Assembly: GCA_964036295.1 (NCBI GenBank)
Contig: OZ038463.1
Span: 29,747,069-29,811,068 of the forward strand
Reading direction: 5' to 3'
DNA: 64,000 nucleotides
Source: Plumapathes pennacea
Taxonomy: Eukaryota; Cnidaria; Anthozoa; Antipatharia; Myriopathidae
Shown here: piece after piece, positions 41,998 to 53,499 of the stretch
How positions within the stretch are numbered: position 1 is the first letter of the stretch
Layout: every line of letters starts with the position of its first letter
Translations under genes and position numbers: made by a program
The notes under the pieces: generated by a model
The model's database searches: none
Told to the model about the DNA's origin: nothing
The model's input: only the letters and a program-made list of their open reading frames with translations

Positions 41998-44655
41998 TCA
42001 TGCATTCTTCCTCAACCACAGAGATTCTGTCATCAGGATCATTCTGTCATCTTCCTCATTGATGCATCTTTGCCAGCATTGTTGTAAGTGTGTTTCTTCC
42101 CTGATTGATGAGGATCTGAAATGGTGCATTTCTGGACCTTCAGGCTTTGCTCTGGGGTTACATTTTCCGTGCAGAAACTCCACTGCTCCACCTGCTTGTA
42201 GTCTCCACCAAACACCTCCTGGCAGCAAGAAGTCACCTATTTGCTTCACGTGGCATTGCCAGCTTCTTGAGTAGTTCTTAATCAAGTTCCTGGGAACAAT
42301 TGTGTTGGGCAGCTTTGGTGACAACTTGGCAAGTTTGGAAAATTGAGATTGTTGCTGCTTGACATGGTCCTTCTTGTTACCAAGTTCTTCAGCTTGAAGG
42401 CAGATCACCAAGTTTCGTACAATGTGCTGTGTCTTTCCAGATGATGTTCTTTTGGTAATCCCCTTGATTGTGTTGAACATTCTTTCTTCTTCCTCGGTGT
42501 TTGCTGATCTTCCACTAACTATTCTTAACTGCATTGGAGCATGGCAGGATAGATCGTGGAAGTATGTACCATAGAGCTTTCTTGGTGTCATGGTCTTGAT
42601 CTTATTGCCAAACACTTCGAAGCAGAGGACTGCATGTAGCCAGGTAAGGTTGTGATACCTTAAGATCATTCTTTGGCACCATTCTTCCTCTCCTGAAGAG
42701 ATACAAGATTTCTTGTATCTCCACCAGGTATTCAAAAGCCTCTGGACATTTTCATTGACCTTGTCACGGGCACAATTGGCAGTTGGATTTGGATAGAGCA
42801 GTACTGGGACCCTCTGGACACCATGCATTTCCTCTCGCAGCTCTCTTTCCAGATCCTTGTTTTCTCCTTCCAAAATCTGTCTGGCATTAAGCTCTTCCAC
42901 AATTTCATCCTTCGTTAGTCCGGCCAGTGGTTTTGCTTTTATCATGATGGAATTCCTTCTATCAACTGGACCTTTGAGCATAAGGGTTTGCCTGTCAGCT
43001 ACAGACATGGACTTAGAGTGGAAACAGTAGTCCAGCTTGTTGACCCTGTTTCCCTGAGCACCACATCCTGAGCAATAGAAGGTTCCCCCTTTCTGCTGAC
43101 CACACTCTAATTGTTGTGCTGGACTGTCCCCATGGAAAAAGCGCATGATGTCATTCACCTTGTGGCCATCATGTTGCAGGTTTCTTGACATACCTTGCAG
43201 GCACCAATTGCGTGTTTCCACATAAGGAAGCTGCTTACAATCACTGCTTCTGCATCGAGCCACAGTGTAAAGTTCTTGTTTCTGCTTGAGCTTGGACATT
43301 AATGCATTGACCAGTTTTACACTGGTATTCCTGGTTAGTGAAGTACAATGCAGGATCACACAGAAAGGATACCATGAAAACAATATAACCATGATTTGCC
43401 GGTGTGGAATGATCATGCCAAATTGCCAAGTGAATCATGTGCTGCATTTTCTTTATTCTTTCCCTCATCACAGTCAAACCCTTGCCATCGCGAAACTCTC
43501 CTAGCTCAGACAGTTCCTCAATGACATTTTCCCTTGCATACCATCATAATACTCATCTGGATGAGATCTCAGGAATGGCTTTGCTTTTCCAAAGTTTTTT
43601 CCTTATGCCTTGAAGAGGTATTTTTCTTCCCTCAGTGATGAATTGTGATTTCTGAATGTTGCCATCCTTATCCATAATGTACTTTTCATACTAAAGAAAT
43701 GCAGAATGGGTATATTTTACTCATTTGACATTTGTTTTATATTATAATAACTGTAGCTGCTATAGGTGCATGCTTGTGACAATCTTTGTGATCCAGTTAT
43801 GAAAATATTAATCTTTAATCTTGTGTGAATAATACATCAATCAATATTTCAACTGGGATTAGAGCTGTTTAAAGCAAGGCAGAGACATGCAACAGAACAC
43901 ATGACTTGATGTTGGCGTAATTGTGATTTTGACCCTAGTCTTCCAATTTACAGTGTCTACAGTATGTACTGTATGATCATGTCATAAGTACAGTACAATT
44001 ATAGTTTTTTTTTCTTCAGGTAAAATAGTTTTAATCCCTTTAAGTTGCTTATTACTTGTAATGTCCCCTTAATGAATTTTATAGGAATTTTTAGTCAGTT
44101 TACTCAGCAAATTCAAACATTAGCTTTGAAGTAGCTTTCTGGGAACAATCAACTCTCCAATTGTATATTCTCCTGATTGCACCTTCAGCTTGATTCTTTC
44201 TTGCACTTCATTTGTTTATGGGGTGGGAAGGCTGATTTCTCCTCGAGGACCTCTTCCTTTTTTCCTCCTTGTCAATGGTCGTGCTTCTGTAGTTGATGGC
44301 CGCTTGAATCTTTGTAGGTTTACACCCTCTGAAATGAGATATTCTCGAACTATCTGCCTCCCATTTTTGCCACTTGCCCTTTGTTGTTTGTGACAATATT
44401 ATTTCTGGCTAGTTTTCTCCAATTAATTTACTTCCCATCTTCATAGCTCTCCACTTCTTGTTTTAAACCCTCCTTGTCCCATGTCATATTTTGAAAGTTT
44501 CCAATTTGTACTTTTCTCTTCCGCTTTCCTCTTTTCTATGCTTTTTCCTGACTCTCAACTCTTTCTTTTGCAGCATCTCTTGTTTCAAAGGTCATGTCCA
44601 GGCATTCACTGTTCCTTTCAGCAAATGACTGCCATGCACCAAGACATCTGGTAAA
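41998..44655 (-). pseudogene. Member of an uncharacterised multicopy cnidarian family
   Basis: 5' pieces at 44.2-44.65 kb (MTWDKEGLKQEVESYEDGK, frames broken) precede an intron. An exon starting at 43,690 after TTTCTTTAG continues with EELSELGEFRDGKGLTVMRE and LAIWHDHSTPANHGYIVFMV. After a frameshift a 400+ codon open frame follows: VARCRSSDCKQLPYVETRNW, IMRFFHGDSPAQQLECGQQK, a zinc-like cluster (FYCSGCGAQG), MHGVQRVPVLLYPNPTANC, then GRSANTEEEERMFN and ending FLLPGGVWWRLQAGG. I recognise this as a protein often present in many copies in cnidarian genomes, of unknown function. A deletion follows NPTANC. Confidence 0.55.
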
Positions 44656-45477
44656 TCTATACATAAGAAAACCTGTTATATATATCATATGTTATTTGAA
44701 GAGCAATTGAATTTATATTCAGATTATTATTATTATGAGTTATATCTTTTACCAATAAAGAGCCAATTACATTGTGCTCTAATACATCTTAAGATTAGGA
44801 TTACACCGAAATGAAGTGCACATTTTTTACACAATCTGTGCAAAAATATACTCAATCAGTAACTCTGCCTGAGAGTTACAATAAACTAATTGAGGAATTC
44901 ATATAATATATTTATTATTATACCATGGCAAATTCTGATTTTTTAAATTCCACATTGGAAGTGTATGTAAATATCGTGATGGTCTGTGAATGTACTGCAG
45001 ACAGGTGTAATTTGAAGTTTACTGTGAAAATTTTAGATGTTATACATACACTTGGAAATCAAAATTTCTAGTGTTTTATTTCATGTAACCTGATGCCCCA
45101 GCTAATGTATTGTTTGTTGCCAAATATTTGAAGAGCTGTAAGATATAATCCCCTGTGGTTACCCGTGAATTATGTGTGGTGGCCATATTTCACTTTAATA
45201 TGCAAAATTCCGAGCAAGAACAGAGTTAAACGCTTAATCGGTTGAAAAGCTTCGCAAGACACATTATTTGTGCTCACAATTAAAATGATTTGCTGTGAAT
45301 GTACAGAGATACCACGAGTAACCACGAGTAACCGCTGTGATTATAAACAGTAACAGAGTATTTGTTATTAATATTGGCGTGGTTACTCGTGAGAAATCTT
45401 TTTGTCAGGCAGATTTTCTCGGTTATTGTGTTGGTTTCAAACGTGCTTTTGTCAGCTCAGATACGTTTCTGGGTACT
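44656..45477. other. A+T-rich stretch without gene
   Basis: No supported feature seen. Confidence 0.45.
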
Positions 45478-46767
45478 ATGGTATTTTTAAGCAGCAGCGG
45501 CTCAGAAAACGAGGAAAGTGTTGCAAGTCTTGGGTAACCATTTAATTAGCATAAGACAATTGTTACACGACACGCTAATCCCACGGGGTCAAGTTAATAA
45601 CTATGCACGATTGGAATATCGGTTTGTGATCAGTGGAGTTCGTCTTCCTCTCTGGTATGATTTTGGTGGGTTTTCACGATCGGTTTGTTTTACAGAATCT
45701 TGATAAATAGATAATACGAACAGAAAACTGTTCATAGTTCTATTTTGTCATATAATTTCAATATAGCCAGTGTCACGCTGTCACATCTTTTCCGGCTTTT
45801 AAGTTTAATTGGACTAAAGCCAGAACCCGTTGGTGGAACTCAAAAATAACACAATATTAGTGGCAATTTTCTTACCCGGCTCCCTCTGCTGAGCTCACAT
45901 CTGTAACCAGATTTGTTTGACCCGTCAAAAGCTCACTTCCGTGCACATTTTAAAGTGCTCGATTTTTTTAGTTTTCCGCTGCTCAAACAAAATTACACCT
46001 TCACTAATCACTAGTAACAATCGTCATTTTTTACAATAAGACCAAAAAGACCCTTCATCCGACCCTCCAGCTAAAAACATCATTCGATTACATGTCTGTG
46101 GGCACCCACGCACGGTCAGCGGTATAGTAAGTATGAGGACAATGCTGTGCTTATTATCTATTTTCCTGCATGTACATGTTGTACCTGTTTTAGTGAAAAA
46201 TATTATTTTGTCCTTAATTTTTTCCATCTGCATATATTTTATCCATAGTGACACTGTAAATTGTACTGTACAGGTAATTGTTATTATTCAAAAACTGCTG
46301 GTACTAAGCATTAAAGATGAAAAAAGACAATACCAAAAGAAGGTACTGTAATAATACAATGAAACATTAACCTTTTGTTTGTGTATATGTACAATCTCTA
46401 TCACACATTAAACTAAATATTGCTACTAAATGTTGCTATCACCTGTAGTGTACTGTGAAACACTTCAGAATGTACTCATTTTTTTCTCTTTGTAGGACCT
46501 AGTTGTGTTAACAATCCAGGACAACAAGTATTTATTTACAGTGCGCCAGTTCCTTTGCAGCATCCTTCCAAGATTTATGTCAATTGTGGATGAATAGTAC
46601 AGGTTAGCTATGAAAGTGCATTGTATTGTGTACATCGTGTGAATTATCTTATTAATCCACTTAAAACTTGGTGCCTTTTCTGATTTTTGTAGGAGCAAAG
46701 AAAGAGGTTCCTTGGCTAAACTTACACTTCAGTCCAAATGGAAGTTCAATTTCTATGTTGTTTATAG
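45478..46767 (+). CDS. Weak multi-exon gene model, plus strand
   Basis: A possible first exon (45,478-45,535) reads MVFLSSSGSENEESVASL and ends near GTAACC. A possible exon near 46.05-46.13 kb ends at ATA|GTAAGT. Exon 46,496-46,602 follows CTCTTTGTAG and reads PSCVNNPGQQVFIYSAPVPL, but meets a TGA before the next donor. Exon 46,693-46,767 lies between TTTTTGTAG and GTAAGT and reads AKKEVPWLNLHFSPNGSSIS. Individual signals are good; the joined gene is not proven. No family known. Confidence 0.3.
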
Positions 46768-47574
46768 GTAAGTACTGTATAATAAATTTGCAACAATATG
46801 TACCGAAGACAAAAACCTGAACATGTGTTTTCATCTCCAAAGATCATGCTAAAGGAAATGTTAAAGTGAAGGAATGATGCTGAGAAGTCAACTCCTGTGC
46901 TGTTAAGGGATCCTCATATACCAAGTCACTGACATCATAAAAGTGTAACATTGTCAGGAGCCAAAAATTAACTCAATGCTGACGTGTCTAACAAGAATGC
47001 CAAAGGAAAATGTTCTCAAAAACATTGGCCTGTATATTCTGTTGAGTACGCCACAAAAAAGTTTCGGTATATCTGTATGTTTTCTTAAAATTTGGAATGG
47101 TACTGTACTGTGCTCAAGTGGATGATATGCGCAGAGCCAAGTATTTTTTCTATGTGTAACACAAGGTTTGTTATTTACTTATTTGTTAGAGGGTTGTTTG
47201 CTTTATATGAAGGAAAACTTCAGTACAGTTATGTAATATAAGTGGCAATAACATTTGAGTAAGGCCAGCACCAATGTATAACAGTTATTCAATATAAGTG
47301 GCAAGCCAGCACCAAGGTAGACAGTAACCAATGTTGTAACAACAAGTTTAAACCCTTTCACACCTAAGAGTGATCAAATTCAATTTTCTCCTTCAGTTGA
47401 AAGTGTACTGTATTGTACAGTATAGAGAATATATAGCTTTTTCTACCTTTTTGGTTAAGTGAATGCTGACTAAACTGTCACTTCTCACTACATAATTTAT
47501 TTTATATAATGTATTTTGAAAAAGCTGAGAGATTCTGCATTTAGGCTTGGGAGTGAAAGGGTTGTTTACCTGTA
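46768..47574. other. Intergenic stretch
   Basis: No gene recognised. It contains near-duplicate short phrases (AATATAAGTGGCAA at about 47.24 and 47.29 kb). Confidence 0.4.
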
Positions 47575-47578
47575 TTAA

Positions 47579-47690
47579 AGTGCACATAAGCCTTCAGAGG
47601 ATACATTTTTATACGAAATTAGGAAGTAATCTAAGCAACTTATGCCCAAAAGAAAGCCCTTCCGAAGCGTTCTTATATTTTTTTTCGCCC
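47579..47690 (+). repeat. Left terminal inverted repeat of the Kolobok-type element
   Basis: Matches the reverse complement of 49336-49447 with about one mismatch before diverging in the T-run near 47.69 kb. Confidence 0.85.
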
Positions 47691-47768
47691 AGTAAACATG
47701 CGAAAAAGTGCCATTTTGACTTCCGGTTTAGATTTGTCCGCGTAAGATGATTGATCAAGGGCCTGGGC

Positions 47769-47789
47769 TGTGACGTCAGAGGAGTGGCG
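47769..47789 (+). promoter_or_regulatory. Subterminal inverted repeat with CRE-like site, left
   Basis: Contains TGACGTCAGAGGAGTGGCG, perfectly inverted at 49263-49283. It lies outside the TIRs and ~60 bp before the THAP ATG. TGACGTCA is the CREB/ATF palindrome. Confidence 0.55.
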
Positions 47790-47832
47790 TCTCGACTCGT
47801 CCGAACAGAGTTTTCACCGGTTTTACTCCGAA

Positions 47833-48060
47833 ATGCCTTATAAATGTGTTGTTGGAGGCTGCTCCTGGGAGCCAGATCATAAGCAAGGATTCGCATTTTA
47901 TATGATTCAGTTTCCGAATGACCAAAGAGGTGAAGCGAGGAAGCGAAAGAGAAATGGTCCAGTTTGTCAAGGCCAAACGTGTGAAATGGGAGCTGACGAT
48001 CAATTCCGGTTCTGCTCAGCTTATTTCAAACCAGATGATTTTGACATTGCATGGAATTGA
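47833..48060 (+). pseudogene. THAP-domain protein fragment
   Basis: ATG at 47,833: MPYKCVVGGCSWEPDHKQGF, with C-x4-C, followed by FYMIQFPNDQRGEARKRKR. The middle of the finger (VQFVKAKRVKWEL) is in the +1 frame. The first frame resumes at FRFCSAYFKPDDFD, where the last zinc ligand His of CxxH is Tyr. Two compensating frame shifts suggest decay. THAP fingers are the DNA-binding part of Kolobok and P-type transposases. Confidence 0.75.
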
Positions 48061-49262
48061 CAATAACGAATTGCACAATCTCGACTTGGACCTGGTAAAG
48101 GACAATCTCGGTATTGTAGTACAAAGTTGATAAGAAGGGGAAAGATTGACCGAGTAATCGTCGGGTCCCACAATTTGTCGACGGGTAGTAATAAGTAATT
48201 ATATTTAATCCAAAATATATTCAGCTGTGGGAAGTTTGTTACCTTTTCTATCGTAGGTATCGAATATCAAATGAGCAAACCATCGCGTTCGCCGAAGGTT
48301 TATGGTCGATGAGGTCAACACTGCGACACTGCAATTCATGTTTGAAACCGAGCGAAAGATGGTTTTTCGGCTAGATTTTTCTAGGGCTATAGTCGACCGT
48401 GTGCCGGATTTGTGGCACATATTTACTCAAACAACTTGGTTTCCACATCGCCGAAGTTAGACGACGGCCGCAGAAGTTGGAAATTTTTGGCAAACTCCGA
48501 AAGGAGTCGTTCTGACTGTTGACAGTCGCCTGTTGATCCACCGCGGCGAAAGCAAAATCCTCCAAACGGTGAAGAAGGGCGCCACAAACCGCAATTAAAG
48601 TGTAATACTTTATTGTCTACCCGTACAGGGAAGTTTAGAATGACTGTTTTTGTACATTCCAGGAGTTTTCAGAAGAGCCGCGCTCTCTCGAAGTCAAAAA
48701 TAACTGACCGTGGTCAACTGCCGTGACGAATTACGCAACTGCTCTCAGTCGAAATCCCGAGCGAGAGTTATCGTGAGACACCCGCAGAATCTCAATGCTT
48801 GTGAATGCCGATGCTGCCGTAGCACATCAACATTGCAATTCCCACACGAACACCTAAAATATGAGTAAAACACAGAGAAGCAATTACAGATGTACCACGT
48901 AAACAAATCCAAAACTCGGACATATTTTACGCTTACCAACTACTGGCTCCAAAATGTTCTTCCGAGCGATCTTGCAGTGTTATGGTTCTTGTTCTTTTCC
49001 CTCCCTTTCCTTTCTGTTACGCTTCATGCCATTCTAGGTCAGCAAGTAGCTCTTGTCAGCGCACGGGTTGGACTTCATAGTGGATATCGTACAATATACA
49101 CGCGGAATCAACGTAATATAGTTCAGATATCAGATATACCGCTTTCTTCATCGCTTCTAGAGCTCGCCATTGCCGTACGAGTCCAAAAACACGGGTAAAC
49201 AGCGAGAAAAACGTACACAAACCTGATAAATAAGAGCTATGAAGAGGTGCCGAGCCGAAACG

Positions 49263-49283
49263 CGCCACTCCTCTGACGTCACA
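49263..49283 (-). promoter_or_regulatory. Subterminal inverted repeat with CRE-like site, right
   Basis: Inverse of 47769-47789, ~50 bp inside the right TIR. Confidence 0.55.
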
Positions 49284-49335
49284 GGTCCCAGTCTCCTACA
49301 TCGCGCGGTCTGAATTTTATATTTCCGATTTCAAA

Positions 49336-49447
49336 CGCGTGAAAAAAATATAAGAACGCTTCGGAAAGGCTTTCTTTTGGGCATAAGTTGCTTAGATTAC
49401 TTCCTAATTTCGTATAAAAATGTATCCTCTGAAGGCTTATGTGCACT
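49336..49447 (-). repeat. Right terminal inverted repeat of the Kolobok-type element
   Basis: Pairs with 47579-47690; ends GGCTTATGTGCACT next to TTAA. Confidence 0.85.
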
Positions 49448-49451
49448 TTAA

Positions 49452-51109
49452 GTTCATGATAGTTATTATACCCTTATCCTCCAAGGGATTGTGCTTCTGC
49501 ATGCTTTTGGTTGGAGAGTACGTTCCTACTTTTTCCTACAAGGTTTTGGGTTTTCGTACCAGGCAGGAGCACTTGACGAAGTTAATATAACACAAAAGTA
49601 TGATAAAAAGGGCACACAATGAATATAGTGTGCTGTATGATTATGACAATAAGATTAAGAATAAAAATAATTGATGCTGATATATATGTTGTTTTCTCAT
49701 TGGGTCAGAGCTGATCCATTATAGAGTGGTAAAGTGATTAATCACAAGAATGATTGTTTGAAATTTGAAAATTAAGTTGGTAAAAAATTGCTCATTGCTC
49801 GTGGGGGCCTGGGGCCCAAGCGAGCTTAAAAACGCAAATTTTTATTTATTTATTTTTCCTTTTTTTCAGTCGAGAATGGGCACATGGTGATTGGTTCATA
49901 TTATCATGTGCTGGGCGTAAACAACTCGAGATGTGGCCAGTGAATTGCTTGTTACTTGTGTGTAAAAGTTAACTGCATCCCATCCAAACTCAACACCATT
50001 TGGCTCTGTGGAATATGCACGGATAAACTGGATTTTCGGGAACGATTTTGGCTTGGGTTCACCGCAGAAGGTTTGAGGTTTGAGAATAGCAGTAAACAAA
50101 TATTTGATGGATACCGCTGTCGCTGATTAATGTTTAGTCCTGATGAAACTTTCTGTGGCGACACGGAATACTTTTGGGAAGATAACAGGGCGAAAACAGA
50201 AACCAAAGCTACGGTGAGCTTTAGCCGTAAAACAATAACGCTTTATGCTTTACTCTGTACATGACATCTGTTGCCTCATAAAATTTTTCTGCGTATCGTA
50301 CATTGCCCGTTGAAGTGTTTCTTTCATTCGATCATATAGCCTTTGTTTTGCAATGTTCATTGAATACCAGAAATGAAAAATATACCGAAATAATTCTGAG
50401 GATTGAGTTTGCAGTCACAAATGGACTGAACACACTGTGAACAAAAGTGCAATAATATCGTAAACATCTCTCGTGTGACATTCCTTGCTTTCAATTTTAT
50501 ATTTTCTACAGAGCACGAATACTCGAAAGCCTGATAGAAGAAATGTATTGAGTTAATAAAAGAAAACACATAAGTAGTGAAGCGAAGGCTGGATTAATTG
50601 TGGCCTCTGATTAGAAATAAGAGTCAAGGTCAAACTGTCATAATTGATTGTGCATAAAAAGATATGTCATGCATTCCCAAGATGCAGGGTCGCTCAACCT
50701 TTAAGAAGCAAGTGTATGAGTGTTGTAATAATAATTTTTAGTTTAATCAAGGTGTCAAAAGAGCAAGGTGTCAAAAGCCAAGTTCTCTATACTGTGTGAT
50801 ATTTTTATGGTGAGAAATTGGAAGTCTCTCTTGGGAGTTCCACTCTTGTCCCCTGCTTTCCATTTTATATTCTGGTCTCGACCCAACTCACGCCGTGAGG
50901 TCACTGGGAAGGCCAGTCTAGTTCTTTTTAGAGTTGTGAACTTTTTTAAGTTTTGCACACATTTATTTCATTATGCGGTTTGAAACTTTGAATGAAAATC
51001 TGCAAAATTATGTCCCACTTTACCACTCTATAATAACGGACTAAACTTCCAAGGAGGACAGCAGGCCTGACAGCATCATTTTGTTTGCTGCCAGTCTCCT
51101 GTCCTCCGG
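49452..51109. other. No recognised gene
   Basis: Short frames only, A+T-rich, no element ends recognised. Confidence 0.4.
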
Positions 51110-51232
51110 TGTTTTCTGTGTGTTTTTTTCTCTGTCCGCCTTCTTATTTCCTCTTTTCTTCTCTTTTTCCCTTGTTTTCCCTCCTTCCCTTGTTTTCTCT
51201 TTTTCTTCTCTCTTCTCTTTCACCTTCTCTTC
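51110..51232. repeat. Long polypyrimidine tract
   Basis: About 120 bases almost wholly C/T (TTTCTCTTTTTCTTCTCTC-type). It forms a homopurine strand on the minus side. Coding-looking Lys/Glu frames here are artefacts of composition. Confidence 0.8.
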
Positions 51233-52950
51233 ACCGATGGAGATGTAGATTGTATCTCCATTACTTAGGAAACAATGCAAGCAAACCGTGGTGTATTACT
51301 TGATAAAGTTCATTGCCAGAAATTTCAGACATTCAGTTATGCCACCTTGGAAAAGGCATCAGGTTTCACGCTGAGAGCCGCCCAAGAAATAACAAAGAAA
51401 TGTATGGGATCTGATAATAAATTGCGCTTTTTGCTTAACTGAAGCACGTTTGTAAAAATGTTTGGGCAGCATTCCGAAGAGGAAAGCTTCCTAAACACAG
51501 CAGTGCAAAAAAATATTTATCTCCAGTAAAATTCGATGTGTACTTTTTTGAATTTAAAATTTCGGCCGACGTAAGAAGGGATTGATAGCAGAATACGGTC
51601 AAAACCGGCTACTGTCACTTTTTAAGCCGCATTTAATACAAGAACCTTGGGTACAACGCAAAATGTTTACCTCGTACCTGATTGTTGAAGGATCTCCTGT
51701 GAAGCCTCGGTCAGTCCCCTGGAGCAAATTCGATATGTACTTTTTGCATTTGAATTTGCAGTTCACAGCCAGGCGTGGCAAATGCCTCCCGTGAAATACA
51801 CTGACTTTGGATGTTGTTATTTTGGGCTAGGAAGCTCCAAATCGCATGAAAATTGCATCAAATGAAAGCTAATTTCAACTGGGTCGGTCAGCGGCACATC
51901 TTCTAAACGTAGCAGTCTCTTTTTGAACCGGAGAAATCCATCCCTCCCCCACCCCACTGAGGCAAAATACAAAACAATGTTGAATGTATGAATGGCACAT
52001 GCTCATACCGCACACCGCTGGGAAAGATCGGAAGCAATCGTGGACGCAAAATGTCCGGAATTTCTGGCGATGTGTGAACACCGTGCAAATGTCACACTGA
52101 AAACAACAGGAGTTAAATATTGTCGTACCTTATCTTCTTTATCCTTCTTCCGTCCTCCCCAGAGAAGTAGAACTTTAAAGTGCTGGGGAAGCAAAACCAG
52201 TTCGCCACCTTGCGTTTTAAAGCGCCGAGTGGTGATTTGAAATTCCAGGGTACACTCTGAAAATGAAACAGATCAGCGGTCGTGCATCAACATTCGGGAC
52301 CAGCAGTGAAGTGTGACAGTACTAACAAATCATGTCCATTACCTTTGTTGTGGTTTGCCCTTTAAAGCGATTTACTACAAAAATAGTTTCCTGACTTTCT
52401 TGTCCATTCCTGCAATAGCGCATAAATTAAACTAGTGCATAAAGAACCGAAATTTGTACAAACGGCAAGACATTCCAGACAAACACGCAACATTTCAACT
52501 GGCGAATGTTGGTGGCCAAAGAAGGCAAAGAAACTAACCGTCTAACTGCCTAACGTTTTCAAAGTTTTCAAGCAAACTTGCAGCGAATTGCCACATGGTT
52601 TCGACACGGACAAGAAAAAAGGAGAGGCAGGAAGACTCCACAGCAAACATCACTGAGATTATTTTAATCAACTGAAACACCTCCAAACAAACTAGCACAA
52701 TTGATTTGGATCCTGCTAGTACCAAACTGGTTCGACAAAAGAAAAAAAAACAATTTGGTATTTGAAAGTATAACTTCAAAAAAGGCGGTCTCATCTTGCC
52801 TCAACCGCTTCAGCTGCATCCGTACCACCAGTCTTCTCAACCTCCATCCTCAAAGCGTACAAACTTGCTCGGTTTCAAAGCGTATTAACTTGGTCGAACG
52901 CTTCAAAATTTGAATGCGTGGAAGAATTTTGCAGCAGACGCAACTGGTTT
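51233..52950. other. No recognised gene
   Basis: Several 60-80 codon frames on both strands have no family motif. Confidence 0.4.
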
Positions 52951-53343
52951 TCATCTCTCTGAGAGCCTTTCTCCTTGATTCTTGTCTGATTTTGTCGGTT
53001 TTAACTGAAGTTCCACGTCTGTAGAGTTTGTGAGAGCCTTGGCGAATGTGGTGTGACAGGCTTTTTTGAAGAGCAGATTTATTTTGTCATACAGTGCTTT
53101 AGCCGCCTTCCCAGCATCTTTAATCGAGACTTGCATGCTTTTATGTTGCACTAGTGTTCTATTGATTGTGTCCGTGGCAAAAGAATTTTCTTTGCCTTTA
53201 CTTTTCAGGAACAATGAATGCACAGGGAACGTGGCCAAGATCTCAGGGTGACTGTGATAGCATCCTTTGCAGTTAGCGAAGCTGTGCTCTTGCATTCTTG
53301 TTTGGGACAATGCTTTCCAATTAAGAACAGAAAAGTGGTCCAA
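52951..53343 (-). CDS. Unidentified coding-like frame
   Basis: A 130-codon frame whose central part (FLKSKGKENSFATDTINRTL then KDAGKAAKALYDKINLLFKK) has a protein-like helical, Lys-rich composition. No start, splice site or family was established. Confidence 0.3.
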   Translation of the reverse strand: MDHFSVLNWKALSQTRMQEHSFANCKGCYHSHPEILATFPVHSLFLKSKGKENSFATDTINRTLVQHKSMQVSIKDAGKAAKALYDKINLLFKKACHTTFAKALTNSTDVELQLKPTKSDKNQGERLSER

Positions 53344-53499
53344 AAATGTTTGCTTTTCAGCCTTTCCCTCGAGTTCCAGTTGCTAAATGCTTTTTGGATC
53401 CCTGGTATTTTTATCTGGAATTTTTATCCTGCGCAGCTCAATAACTATTACAAAATCTGGCGCCCAAATAGGAAACAATGCGCCATAATTAGACCATAA

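Larger units (their letters stand above)
47575..49451 (+). mobile_element. Kolobok-type DNA transposon with TTAA target duplication
   Basis: TTAA at 47575-47578 and at 49448-49451 flank an element starting AGTGCACATAAGCCTTCAG and ending with its inverse. The terminal inverted repeats are about 110 bp and nearly perfect. A THAP finger frame lies just inside the left end. TTAA duplication plus a THAP-containing product is the known signature of the Kolobok superfamily. At 1.87 kb with no intact transposase it is probably non-autonomous. Good TIR preservation suggests relatively recent activity. Confidence 0.75.

Noticed and set aside
51041-51280. Lys/Glu-rich minus-strand frame of 79 codons
   Set aside because: It is simply the purine strand of a long polypyrimidine tract.
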